NCBI GenBank assembly: GCA_036507695.1
Contig: DATCIR010000165.1
Location: 1 to 21,793, forward strand
From: JAKEGK01 sp036507695
GTDB lineage: Bacteria > Pseudomonadota > Gammaproteobacteria > SZUA-152
DNA: 21,793 nt
Direction: 5' to 3'
Shown here: positions 6,761 to 14,408 of the stretch, one piece after another
Numbering within the stretch: position 1 is the stretch's first letter
How the letters are laid out: every line of letters starts with the position of its first letter
Notes under the pieces: generated by a model
The model's input: only the letters and a program-made list of their open reading frames with translations
The model's database searches: none
Told to the model about the DNA's origin: nothing
Made by a program: the position numbers and the translations under genes

Positions 6761-7279
6761 ATGGGAAAGCCAAACAAGGCGGAATTGGACAGCGCGTTTC
6801 TGGAAGCCAAGCGGTTGATTTGGCAAGAGAATGACCGGCATTTTCTCGCCAAGAGCCTGTTTGCCTTGCATGATCAAACCGAAGAGCTGACCAAAGTACT
6901 CACCGCCTGTAACGCCTATTTACGCTCCGGTCACACGACCACCGCCCACCGCGGCATCATCAGCGCCACCAACACCTACCGTAATTTTCATTCTTCCGAC
7001 TACGCAGTGCATATCTCTGATGATGAGCTGCGCCAGGCGATTGCGCAGGCGGGTACCATGCGCGAGCAAAACAACGACCGGCATGCCATTGCCAAGACCA
7101 TCCTTAATTTGAATTACCTGGTAAAACAGCTGGAAACCGTGTATCGCGCCGCAGAACGGTATTTGCATTCAGGCCTGTCGCTCACCGAACAACAAAAACT
7201 CGAAACCGCCATCAAGAAATACTCTATTGCGGAAAATCGCACATCGGGAACGGATGTAGGCGCATTTGGTAGTTATTGA
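6761..7279 (+). CDS. Hypothetical protein with internal tandem duplication
   Basis: I do not recognise this 172-residue protein. It has no signal peptide or membrane segment and looks mostly alpha-helical. Residues 8-73 and 89-154 align without a gap at an offset of 81, with about 22 identities in 66 positions. Shared landmarks are EL..A...A, Q.NDRH..AK, YL.SG and a closing Y. The tail (155-172) is low complexity. The ATG at 6761 has a GAGGAG ribosome binding site 7 bases upstream; an earlier ATG at 6709 is out of frame and opens only a 41-codon frame. It follows the CBS-domain gene by 68 bases with no obvious terminator, so the two may be co-transcribed from the FNR-like promoter. Function is unknown. 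Confidence 0.72.
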   Translation: MGKPNKAELDSAFLEAKRLIWQENDRHFLAKSLFALHDQTEELTKVLTACNAYLRSGHTTTAHRGIISATNTYRNFHSSDYAVHISDDELRQAIAQAGTMREQNNDRHAIAKTILNLNYLVKQLETVYRAAERYLHSGLSLTEQQKLETAIKKYSIAENRTSGTDVGAFGSY

Positions 7280-7336
7280 ACACCACCGGCCTCACTCAAG
7301 CAAGCGGATGTCTGCTGATTGGTAATGCGTGTTACA

Positions 7337-8590
7337 TCATACCGGTGATGGTGGATAGTGGGCCGGGTAAGCCGCTCCGGCCACGCCACTGTCAATCGCC
7401 GCCCGGGCCACCGCGGGCGGGACATACTGCATCAGCCGGCTATCAAAGGGTTTGGGAATAATATAATCCTTACCAAACGCCAGTGACTTCAGGTTATACG
7501 CTTTCAACACTTCGGGTGTTACCGGCTCGCGCGTCAGCAACGAAAGCGCGCGCACCGCGGCGATTTTCATTGCCTCATTGATAACTCTCGCGCGCACATC
7601 CAGCGCGCCGCGGAAAATAAAGGGAAATCCCAGCACATTATTGACCTGGTTGGGAAAATCACTGCGTCCGGTCGCCATGATCAAGTCATCGCGCGCCGCA
7701 ACCGCCACATCGTAGGCGATTTCCGGATCCGGATTGGATAAGGCGAACACTACGGGCCGTGGCGCCATGGTTTTTAACATCGCGGCTGACACGAGGTCAG
7801 GCCCTGACACACCGATAAAGGCATCGGCGTCCCGCATGGCATCGGCCAGGGTTCTTTTTGGCGTTTCCAGTGCGAATTCCCGCTTGTAAACATTCAAATC
7901 ATCACGGCCGGCATGCACAACGCCCTTGCGGTCAACCAGAAGAATATTTTTTTTATTAGCTCCCAACGCCACCAGCAAACGCATCGAGGCAATACCGGCG
8001 GAACCGGCGCCAATACATACCAGCCGGGCGGTGTGCAGATTTTTCCCCTGCACCTCCAGGGCGTTGAGCATGCCCGCGGCGATGATAATCGCCGTGCCGT
8101 GCTGATCGTCATGGAACACTGGAATGTCGAGGCGTTCGATCAAGGCTTTTTCAATTTCAAAACACTGGGGCGCCGCAATGTCTTCCAGATTAATACCACC
8201 GAAGGTCGGCGCAATATTGGCAACCGTCGTGATAAATTCCTCGCTACTCGCGGCATTGACTTCGATATCGAACACGTCAATATCCGCAAAGCGCTTGAAC
8301 AACACCGCCTTGCCTTCCATTACCGGCTTGCCGGCCAGTGCGCCGACGTTGCCCAGGCCCAGCACGGCGGTGCCATCGGTGATTACGGCAACCAGGTTCC
8401 CCTTGGCGGTATATTGGTACGCCAGTTCGGGGTTCGCGGCGATTTCCCGTACCGGGGCCGCCACACCGGGTGTATAGGCCAGCGAAAGATCCTGCTGGGT
8501 TTCACACGGTTTGGTGGTCTGGATGGCGATTTTTCCTGGCTTGCCTTTAACATGGTATTGCAAGGCCCGGGTTTTTAGATCATCACTCAT
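7337..8590 (-). CDS. maeB: Malic enzyme (decarboxylating malate dehydrogenase), short form
   Basis: This 417-residue cytoplasmic enzyme should convert L-malate to pyruvate and CO2 while reducing NADP+ or NAD+, feeding gluconeogenic carbon flow and reductant. Visible features are the catalytic tyrosine in SLAYTPGVAAP (Y40), catalytic lysine K95 in MEGKAVLFK, metal ligands around E136/D137 and D161 (FHDDQHGTA), and the Rossmann motif GAGSAGIA (194-201). It lacks the C-terminal phosphotransacetylase-like domain of the long (about 760-residue) E. coli MaeB, and its length matches the Pseudomonas short form. Cofactor preference cannot be settled by eye. It starts 27 bases after the nuclease gene on the same strand and may be co-transcribed; the order rpmE-nuclease-malic enzyme is one I recall from Pseudomonas. 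The ribosome binding site is weak. Confidence 0.93.
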   Translation of the reverse strand: MSDDLKTRALQYHVKGKPGKIAIQTTKPCETQQDLSLAYTPGVAAPVREIAANPELAYQYTAKGNLVAVITDGTAVLGLGNVGALAGKPVMEGKAVLFKRFADIDVFDIEVNAASSEEFITTVANIAPTFGGINLEDIAAPQCFEIEKALIERLDIPVFHDDQHGTAIIIAAGMLNALEVQGKNLHTARLVCIGAGSAGIASMRLLVALGANKKNILLVDRKGVVHAGRDDLNVYKREFALETPKRTLADAMRDADAFIGVSGPDLVSAAMLKTMAPRPVVFALSNPDPEIAYDVAVAARDDLIMATGRSDFPNQVNNVLGFPFIFRGALDVRARVINEAMKIAAVRALSLLTREPVTPEVLKAYNLKSLAFGKDYIIPKPFDSRLMQYVPPAVARAAIDSGVAGAAYPAHYPPSPV

Positions 8591-8617
8591 AGTTAGTTAC
8601 TCATGTTATGTTTGCTA

Positions 8618-9409
8618 TTAGTCCAACACGTCCATTGACGCGGGATGGCGCAAGCGCATGACCATCTGGTTCTTGTACGGAAACAACCATCCTTTGATAC
8701 TGACGGTCTTGTTTTTCAAAGTGGAAAATGTTGGGTCCGGAAAATACTGCAGATCATCCTTATGCACCTGGGCTGCAATTCCTTCGCCAAAATTCAGCCA
8801 AATATATTTTTTCCCCTGACCGATACGGGTCACGGTTCCCTGCATCCAGACAAAACCGCGATCCCGGCGGCCGAGAGAAGCTGTTTCACGCGGCGCCCGG
8901 TACTGCGCCGCCCAGATACCACGATGCTGTTGCCGCGATTGTTGTTCCTGCGCGCGGTAACAGTCCAGGTAGCGCAGGTTAGGCGGCACGGTAATCCAAA
9001 TACCTAAACCATTGGCGATGAGCTGCGCCTGGATATTGCTACCCTGCGGGGAAAACACATGCGCCAGTTGCCGGCCATGGCTGTCTTGCGTTTCGCTATC
9101 GTAGTGCAGCAGTATGAACGCCTGCTGCCGGTCAATCAATGCTTGTAAAAAATCCCGTGCGGTTTCCGCAAGCGGCTCGGAGTCACCGTTTTCATGGTCG
9201 ATTTCCGGGGTATTGACGCCAATCAGCCGGACCAGCCGGCCGTCCTGCAAACGCAGCGTATCGCCGTCGATGACTTTTTGCACCTTGACCCGGCTAACCT
9301 GGCTATCCCTAGCAAACGGCGGTTCAAGATCGCAGTTGGCCGCCGAGGCCTGGAATGCCGCCAAGCTTAGCAGCAAAAGCAGCAGCGCTTTATTCAATAA
9401 GGTTCGCAT
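8618..9409 (-). CDS. Secreted SNase-like (thermonuclease family) nuclease
   Basis: This 263-residue exported protein has a signal peptide (about 1-23, hydrophobic run of leucines ending FQASA) and an SNase/TNase OB-fold domain (about 35-165). The core VIDGDTLRLQDG then RLVRLIGVNTPEI gives the Asp/Arg/Glu set of staphylococcal nuclease, and HGRQLAHVF gives the second active-site arginine. A C-terminal region (about 185-263, GTVTRIGQGKKYIWLNFGEG) resembles a second small OB-like domain, as in homologues downstream of rpmE. The frame stays open to 9535, but that extension would be translated through the rpmE terminator. The ATG at 9409 has an AGAGAAA leader and gives a clean signal peptide; ATG 9424 is a second option. 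It is likely to cleave DNA or RNA in the periplasm or outside the cell. Confidence 0.87.
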   Translation of the reverse strand: MRTLLNKALLLLLLSLAAFQASAANCDLEPPFARDSQVSRVKVQKVIDGDTLRLQDGRLVRLIGVNTPEIDHENGDSEPLAETARDFLQALIDRQQAFILLHYDSETQDSHGRQLAHVFSPQGSNIQAQLIANGLGIWITVPPNLRYLDCYRAQEQQSRQQHRGIWAAQYRAPRETASLGRRDRGFVWMQGTVTRIGQGKKYIWLNFGEGIAAQVHKDDLQYFPDPTFSTLKNKTVSIKGWLFPYKNQMVMRLRHPASMDVLD

Positions 9410-9492
9410 TCGTTTCTCTGCCATATCGGGCAACGCAAAGCGGAACAAGCTACACAACAGCCTGCAAGCGATACGCGCTAATATGCCGCACA

Positions 9493-9523
9493 ATAAAAAA
9501 GGCGCCCTTATGAAGACGCCTTT
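9493..9523 (-). terminator. Rho-independent terminator of rpmE
   Basis: On the minus strand a 7-bp stem AAAGGCG/CGCCTTT (arms 9517-9523 and 9498-9504) with a 12-base loop is followed by a run of six T. It lies 110 bases beyond the rpmE stop and upstream of the nuclease gene. Confidence 0.75.
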
Positions 9524-9633
9524 GTATTGATACAAACCCGCTACCGTTGCTAACCAGTTACACTCATTCCTAATGCTGTCACCCTCAGGAACAACACCGG
9601 AGCCACGCTGAACCCAGCGGTGAGGTTCAGTAG

Positions 9634-9840
9634 TTACTTTTTCTTACCGTATTTTTGACGGAACTTGTCAACACGTCCGCCGGAATCAATCATTTTTTGT
9701 CTGCCGGTATAAAACGGATGGCATTGCGCGCACACGTCAAGGTGCAAGTCTCTGCCGACGGTCGAGTTGGTTGCAAAGGTGTTACCGCAGCTGCAGGTAA
9801 CATTCACAGGCTGGTAATTGGGATGTATTTCGGCTTTCAT
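9634..9840 (-). CDS. rpmE: 50S ribosomal protein L31 (zinc-binding C+ form)
   Basis: This 68-residue ribosomal protein sits at the inter-subunit bridge of the 70S ribosome. It begins MKAEIHPNYQPV and has the four zinc-ligand cysteines C16, C18, C37 and C40 of the C+ paralogue (CSCGN, DVCAQCHPF), plus the conserved TGRQK and GGRVDKF segments and a basic tail KKK. C+ forms are those released from ribosomes under zinc starvation when a C-minus paralogue exists; none is in this window. An in-frame ATG eight codons upstream (9864) is less likely because the family always starts at the MK..IHP position. A good terminator follows, and a 14-bp triplicated repeat lies 37-78 bases upstream of the start. 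Confidence 0.97.
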   Translation of the reverse strand: MKAEIHPNYQPVNVTCSCGNTFATNSTVGRDLHLDVCAQCHPFYTGRQKMIDSGGRVDKFRQKYGKKK

Positions 9841-9876
9841 TGTTTCATCAACCTCAGTATTCACTGACCTCAGTGT

Positions 9877-9918
9877 CTTATCAGTGTCTGCTTATCAGTG
9901 TCTGCTTATCAGTGTCTG
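9877..9918. repeat. Three perfect 14-bp tandem repeats upstream of rpmE
   Basis: CTTATCAGTGTCTG is repeated three times without error (9877-9890, 9891-9904, 9905-9918), flanked by partial units (CTCAGTGT before, CTTAAC after). On the minus strand each unit reads CAGACACTGATAAG, so a GATAAG -10-like hexamer is presented three times upstream of rpmE. Copy-number change by slipped-strand pairing could alter promoter or leader geometry; that is inference. Confidence 0.8.
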
Positions 9919-10012
9919 CTTAACAACCGGGTCCGTATGCCAAATCACGCTGGCGCGGCCCGGAAAGCCGCTAATTCTATTGGATTCAAGGCGGCGTAAC
10001 AAGTGCCGCGCG

Positions 10013-10034
10013 ATGCCGCGCCTGGCCGCGGCAT
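10013..10034. other. Strong GC-rich hairpin downstream of the Nif3-like gene
   Basis: A perfect 8-bp stem ATGCCGCG/CGCGGCAT with a 6-base loop CCTGGC lies 70 bases beyond the stop of the Nif3-like gene. There is no T-run on either strand, so it is not a classic terminator. It may protect a transcript 3' end or slow polymerase between this gene and rpmE. Confidence 0.5.
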
Positions 10035-10103
10035 GTCCTGTAAATAGCGCCAAGCCTCAATACACAATAAACAGCTATACAATTCAATGCGTTATGCAAC
10101 TCG

Positions 10104-10862
10104 TCAGACCGGATTATCGATATCGATAAACCGATGCTCAATATCGAAATGTTGCGCCAAATGAGCGCCCAGGGCCTGGACCCCATAACGTTCCGTGGCG
10201 TGATGCCCGGCGGCAAAATAATGAATACCGGATTCCCGCGCAATATGCACCGTGGGTTCGGAAATTTCGCCGCTCACGTAGGCATCCACGCCAAGCTTAA
10301 CCGCCTGTTCTATATAGTTTTGTGCAGCCCCGGTACACCAGGCAACCGTGCGAACCTCGTGGGCAGCGCCCGGAATGTGCAGCGGCGCCCGGCCCAGGTT
10401 TGCCTTTAAATGTTGCGTGAAGGCGTGTGGACTCAGGGGAGTGGCGAGCGAACCATGCAGCCCCAGTTCATCCCCCGGCGCGCGGCCAAAGGTGCCGGCG
10501 ATACGAAATTGCAGCCGTTTGGCCAGCTGTGCATTGTTGCCATAATCGGCATGCGCATCCAACGGCAGGTGATAGGCCAGTAAACTTACCTCGGCACTTA
10601 GCAAGCGCGCCAGGCGCCGGCGTTTCATGCCCACGATACAAGGATCTTCCCCGTTCCAGAAATAACCGTGATGCACCAACAGCGCATCGGCGCCCATCGC
10701 AATGGCGGCATCCAAAAACGCTTGACTCGCTGTTACGCCGGAGATTATGGTTTGCACCTCGTTTTTGCCCTGCACTTGCAAACCATTGGGGCAATAATCG
10801 CGGAAGCGCTGGATATCCAATAGCGTGTTGGTATAGTCGACGAGGTCTTGCAGTAATACCAT
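10104..10862 (-). CDS. Nif3-like dinuclear metal-centre protein (YbgI family)
   Basis: This 252-residue cytoplasmic protein belongs to the Nif3/YbgI family, hexameric rings with two metals per subunit. Ligands seen are H64/H65 (LLVHHGYFW), D102 (HLPLDAH), and H220/E224 (GHHATERYG). The family motif CPNGLQVQG (24-32) is present near the N-terminus. It is often annotated as GTP cyclohydrolase 1 type 2, but that activity is not generally established for the family. The ATG at 10862 has a good AAGGA ribosome binding site; an open extension to 10913 has none. It is divergent from the AlgW/DegS protease, 71 bases apart, a pairing I recall from Pseudomonas. No metal-dependent operator is recognised. 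Confidence 0.9.
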   Translation of the reverse strand: MVLLQDLVDYTNTLLDIQRFRDYCPNGLQVQGKNEVQTIISGVTASQAFLDAAIAMGADALLVHHGYFWNGEDPCIVGMKRRRLARLLSAEVSLLAYHLPLDAHADYGNNAQLAKRLQFRIAGTFGRAPGDELGLHGSLATPLSPHAFTQHLKANLGRAPLHIPGAAHEVRTVAWCTGAAQNYIEQAVKLGVDAYVSGEISEPTVHIARESGIHYFAAGHHATERYGVQALGAHLAQHFDIEHRFIDIDNPV

Positions 10863-10933
10863 GTGCGATTCCTTATCAATCTGAATGCATTGTAATTCGT
10901 AACTTAGCCCCAATCGTAATAAAATCAGTGACT

Positions 10934-12115
10934 ATGCAAAAGAACAAGTTAGCACCCTTTATCTTCAAGTCGGTTATTTTTGGCCTTGCGGCGGCGTTTA
11001 TTATTCTGATTTTGCGCCCCGACCTGCTTGGTCAAGGCCGGCCCGTGGTGGAACTCAATGAGGCGTCAACGCCGCAGCGCTTCAAGCTGCCCGATGGATT
11101 GTCCAGCGGCGTGGTGTCGTACGCGGACGCGGTGGATCTCGCCGCGCCGGCCGTGGTAAACATCTATACCACAAAAGTCATTACCGAGCGCGCCAATCCC
11201 TTATTCAATGACCCCTTTTTTCGTTATTTTTTTGGTGACCAGATAGCGCCCCGGCAGCGCCTGGAAAGCAGCCTGGGTTCAGGCGTCATTGTCAGTGACA
11301 ATGGTTACATTCTCACAAACAATCATGTCGTGGAAGGCGCCGATGAAATTCAGGTGGCATTGCGCGATGGCAGCAGCGCCGAAGCCACGATCGTGGGCAC
11401 CGATCCGGAATCGGATGTCGCCGTTTTAAAAATCAACCTGGAAAAACTCCCCGCGATCACGATCGGCCAGTCGGATGAAGTACGCGTGGGTGATGTGGTG
11501 CTCGCCATCGGCAATCCCTTTGGCGTCGGGCAAACGGTGACAGTGGGTATTATCAGCGCCATGGGCCGCAACACCCTGGGCATCAATACTTATGAGAACT
11601 TTATTCAAACCGACGCCGCCATCAATCCCGGCAACTCGGGTGGCGCGCTAATAAACCCCTTCGGGCAACTGATAGGCATCAATACCGCGATCTTTTCCAA
11701 ATCCGGCGGCTACCAGGGTATTGGTTTTGCGATCCCCGGCAAATTCGCCATTGAAGTGATGCAGCAGTTAATCCAGCACGGCCGCGTTATTCGGGGCTGG
11801 CTGGGCGTCGAGGTGCAGGACATCACGCCGGCACTCGCGGAATCCTTTCATTTAAAAAACACCCAGGGCGTGATAGTGGCGGGCATACTGCGCAATGGAC
11901 CCGCCGCCCAGGCAGGCCTGCGTCCGGGCGACGTCATCAAAAAAATCGACGACAAGGAAATTGACAATAGCAAGCAGGTGATGAATTCCATTGCCAACAT
12001 CAAGCCGGATTCGAACATCAAAATAGACATAATGCGCCAGGGCAATGCCATGACGCTGGAAGGCGTCGTTGGCCAGCGTCCGGAACAGCAGAGCCGGCGG
12101 CAGCAGCGTCAGTAA
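10934..12115 (+). CDS. algW: Membrane-anchored DegS/AlgW-type serine protease
   Basis: This 393-residue inner-membrane protease faces the periplasm. In this family it senses misfolded outer-membrane proteins and makes the first cut in the anti-sigma factor (RseA/MucA) to release sigma-E/AlgU. One N-terminal membrane anchor (about 9-27) is followed by a trypsin-like domain with triad H131 (LTNNHVV), D161 (ESDVAVLKI) and S235 (NPGNSGGAL). A single PDZ domain follows (about 287-376), which separates DegS/AlgW from two-PDZ DegP/MucD. The tail QRPEQQSRRQQRQ is polar. ATG 10934 is chosen because it gives a normal anchor; GTG 10928 is two codons upstream in the same frame, and the frame open to 10427 overlaps the Nif3 gene. 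The last 98 bases overlap the convergent DUF255 gene. Confidence 0.93.
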   Translation: MQKNKLAPFIFKSVIFGLAAAFIILILRPDLLGQGRPVVELNEASTPQRFKLPDGLSSGVVSYADAVDLAAPAVVNIYTTKVITERANPLFNDPFFRYFFGDQIAPRQRLESSLGSGVIVSDNGYILTNNHVVEGADEIQVALRDGSSAEATIVGTDPESDVAVLKINLEKLPAITIGQSDEVRVGDVVLAIGNPFGVGQTVTVGIISAMGRNTLGINTYENFIQTDAAINPGNSGGALINPFGQLIGINTAIFSKSGGYQGIGFAIPGKFAIEVMQQLIQHGRVIRGWLGVEVQDITPALAESFHLKNTQGVIVAGILRNGPAAQAGLRPGDVIKKIDDKEIDNSKQVMNSIANIKPDSNIKIDIMRQGNAMTLEGVVGQRPEQQSRRQQRQ

Positions 12116-13988
12116 TCAGTAATTTCGCCTGCGAAGCATTTGTCTTTGCTAAATAGCGTACCAGCAAATCAATTTGCGACGGATAGTTGAATGGGCTTTG
12201 CGTCAGCTGTGCGTGCCCGATACTTAACGCCTCGGCCGCTTTAGCCTGTAGCAACTTATTATTGTCCCGCTGCGCCAGTTGCAGGCTCAGGTCGATTAAT
12301 ACGGATGATGCTGACGGCAGGGGCGCGTCCCTGATAACCGGTTCGCCATAGCTCAAAGGCAGCAACGACCGGGAAGTCAATCGCCAGCCGTTTTTATCAT
12401 AAAACAGTTGCCAGGCCAGATCGACCCAGCGTTTAACCAGCTGGAGGTCTTTTTCATCACCGCTTAACAAATACCACTGCCATAATCCCATCGCGGCAAA
12501 GGCGTAGTCTTCCAGTGTCCCATCACCCAAGGACACCTGCTTTTTAGCGCGCAGTAACTTGTCGCCATCCCACAATACCCGCACCAGGTAATCGCGCAGT
12601 TGTCCGGCGGCCTCTTTATATTTTGCCGACGGCTCCTGTCTTGCGCCGGCAACCAAGGCCTGCAAGGCCAATCCATTCCAGCCGGCCAGTTGTTTGTCAT
12701 CCCGCGGGATCGAACGTTGCTGGCGTGCCTGATGCAGTTTCCATTGCGCACTGGCAATCAGTTGCAAAACCTCATCAATGGGGCGATTCAGTTTTTTTGC
12801 CACCTCATCCGGCGGCACGGCATGCCTGGGCAGGTAGCCCGCTTCCAGCTCTGGCTTACTGGACATATTCCAGAGCCAATACACGGTGTCGTATTCCGGT
12901 TGGCTCAACAGCTTTTTCAGCATTGCTTCCTGCCATAAATAATAACCGCCTTCCACATTGGCGTTGTCCACGGCGGACAAACTGGAAATAAACGCGCCAT
13001 CCACGGTCTTTAGCTCCCGCAGCATAAAATTCAGCGTTTCGCGGCCGACACCGGCATAGTCCGCCCGGTTCAGCAGCGGCGCGGCGCGTATATAAAGTAA
13101 CGCGAGTTGCGCGTTGTCATACAGCATCTTTTCAAAATGCGGGGTTTCCCAGGTCGGGTTGATTGTGTAACGGTAAAAACCCCCGCCGATATGATCCCGC
13201 AGCCCCTGGGTCGCCATGTGGTCCAGGGTAAGCTCGAGGAATGCTTTGAGGTTCGGCGCAGGTTTGCGCTCATACTCATTCAGCAGGACATTGAGTTGCG
13301 GCGTCATGGGAAACTTGCTTTTATCGCCGAATCCGCCGGACAGTTCGTCGGCGATTGCCATGGCTTCCTGTAAGAACCGTGCCGCCAGTTCGCTGCCGGT
13401 ATTTTTGGTTAACGCAAATGTTTGCAGCGGCTTGTCACTTCGTATTTGTTCGGCGGCCTGCAGCGCCAACTGCTTCAATGCCAGCGGATCGGTTTGCCAA
13501 AGTTGCGTCATTTGCCGCAATACCGTGGAAAATTCCGCCTTGGGCAAATAGGTAATCCCGACAATAGGATAACCCTCGGGCGTTATTATCACATTGAGCG
13601 GCCAGCCGGCGCTGCCCCGCGTGCGTTGCACGAAGTCAATCAGGTACGCATCCAGCCCGGGATCCAATTCCCGGTCGACCTTGACCGGGATAAAGTTATT
13701 ATTTAATAGTTCGGCAATGCTTTCGTCTCTGAAACTCTCCCGCTGCATCACATGACACCAATGACAGGAAAAATAGCCGATGGAGACAAACATCATCTTA
13801 TTGTTTTGTTTGGCCAGCGCCACGCTGTGCGGCCCCCATTGCTGCCAGGCGACGGGATCCTTTTCGTGCAAGCGCAAATAAGGCGAGCCATGGCCTCGCA
13901 GGGTATTGCCAAGTTCGCCATTGCTATAAACCAGCGATGGCCCTATAAGGCATAACACGAATAAAATCCGGCGTAATTGTCTATTCAC
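12018..13988 (-). CDS. DUF255 thioredoxin-fold protein (YyaL/SSP411-like), exported
   Basis: This 656-residue protein has a signal peptide (about 1-22) and an N-terminal thioredoxin-like DUF255 domain (about 28-190) with the family's YFSCHWCHVM motif (C75, C78). An alpha/alpha-barrel region like glycosidase/mannose-isomerase folds follows (about 200-600), with landmarks GGFGDKSKFP, DHIGGGFYRYT, HFEKMLYDNAQL and DGTLEDYAF. The biochemical function of this family is not settled. The last 33 codons overlap the 3' end of algW on the opposite strand. The C-terminus (about 620-656, rich in Ala, Pro and Cys) does not look like a normal family ending, so the gene may have lost its original end or stop codon. 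An N-terminal secretion signal is unusual, since many homologues are cytoplasmic. Confidence 0.87.
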   Translation of the reverse strand: MNRQLRRILFVLCLIGPSLVYSNGELGNTLRGHGSPYLRLHEKDPVAWQQWGPHSVALAKQNNKMMFVSIGYFSCHWCHVMQRESFRDESIAELLNNNFIPVKVDRELDPGLDAYLIDFVQRTRGSAGWPLNVIITPEGYPIVGITYLPKAEFSTVLRQMTQLWQTDPLALKQLALQAAEQIRSDKPLQTFALTKNTGSELAARFLQEAMAIADELSGGFGDKSKFPMTPQLNVLLNEYERKPAPNLKAFLELTLDHMATQGLRDHIGGGFYRYTINPTWETPHFEKMLYDNAQLALLYIRAAPLLNRADYAGVGRETLNFMLRELKTVDGAFISSLSAVDNANVEGGYYLWQEAMLKKLLSQPEYDTVYWLWNMSSKPELEAGYLPRHAVPPDEVAKKLNRPIDEVLQLIASAQWKLHQARQQRSIPRDDKQLAGWNGLALQALVAGARQEPSAKYKEAAGQLRDYLVRVLWDGDKLLRAKKQVSLGDGTLEDYAFAAMGLWQWYLLSGDEKDLQLVKRWVDLAWQLFYDKNGWRLTSRSLLPLSYGEPVIRDAPLPSASSVLIDLSLQLAQRDNNKLLQAKAAEALSIGHAQLTQSPFNYPSQIDLLVRYLAKTNASQAKLLITDAAAAGSAVPDAGQRRLPASWHCPGALCLF

Positions 13989-14408
13989 TTATATAGTCCG
14001 TCATGCTTCGCAACAGTTGCCATGCGGCAACAAGTTTAACCAATCCCGCAGGTTAGACCTAATCGTCAGTAGTCCTCCCGGTTAAAGACACGGGTTTGCT
14101 CAATGCGTTACAGTTATGCCAACGATTAATCAACCGCCAGGCTGTGCCAGGAAAATTTACCCGGGCGTGTCCGGCATTTACCTACAATACTCCCTAGTAA
14201 TCAAGTTATTGAAGCGATTTATTACTATTCACGTAGTAATTCCACAAAAACTTGTTACACTGAACAGCTACAACGATAGCGTAAAGCAGGAAGGGACTAA
14301 TCCTGAGTTCGAACCGGATTGGAGCTGATTTCAACCCGCTGGCGAGAGACGAGAGCCGGATTTGCGGTTGATTTACCGCTGTCATGAGTGGGGTTTGGTA
14401 ACAAGGAC
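13989..14408. other. Intergenic region with inverted repeat and candidate promoter
   Basis: This 420-base stretch between the divergent DUF255 and PhnD-like genes shows no coding region, tRNA or known riboswitch. It has a perfect 7-6-7 inverted repeat at 14221-14240, another half-site at 14195-14201, a possible promoter TTGTTA-N17-GATAGC (14252-14280) and a small hairpin GCGGT/ACCGC (14364-14379) close to the start codon. A leader of over 100 bases would follow that promoter, long enough to hold a regulatory structure. Confidence 0.55.
14221..14240. promoter_or_regulatory. Candidate operator: perfect 7-6-7 inverted repeat
   Basis: ATTACTA-TTCACG-TAGTAAT is a 20-bp dyad. A further TAGTAAT half-site occurs at 14195-14201, 39 bases upstream of the right arm. 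It lies just before the -35-like TTGTTA at 14252, a usual position for an activator or repressor site. The bound protein is unknown. Confidence 0.45.

Noticed and set aside
7913..8578. 221-codon plus-strand frame opposite malic enzyme
   Set aside because: Antisense shadow of a well-supported conserved enzyme, without a domain or ribosome binding site.
10427..10933. Long N-terminal extension of the AlgW frame
   Set aside because: It lies antisense to the Nif3-like gene, is rich in Pro/Arg like a shadow frame, and precedes a normal membrane anchor at 10934.
14290..14345. T-arm-like word GTTCGAACC suggesting a tRNA
   Set aside because: No acceptor, D or anticodon stem can be built around it.
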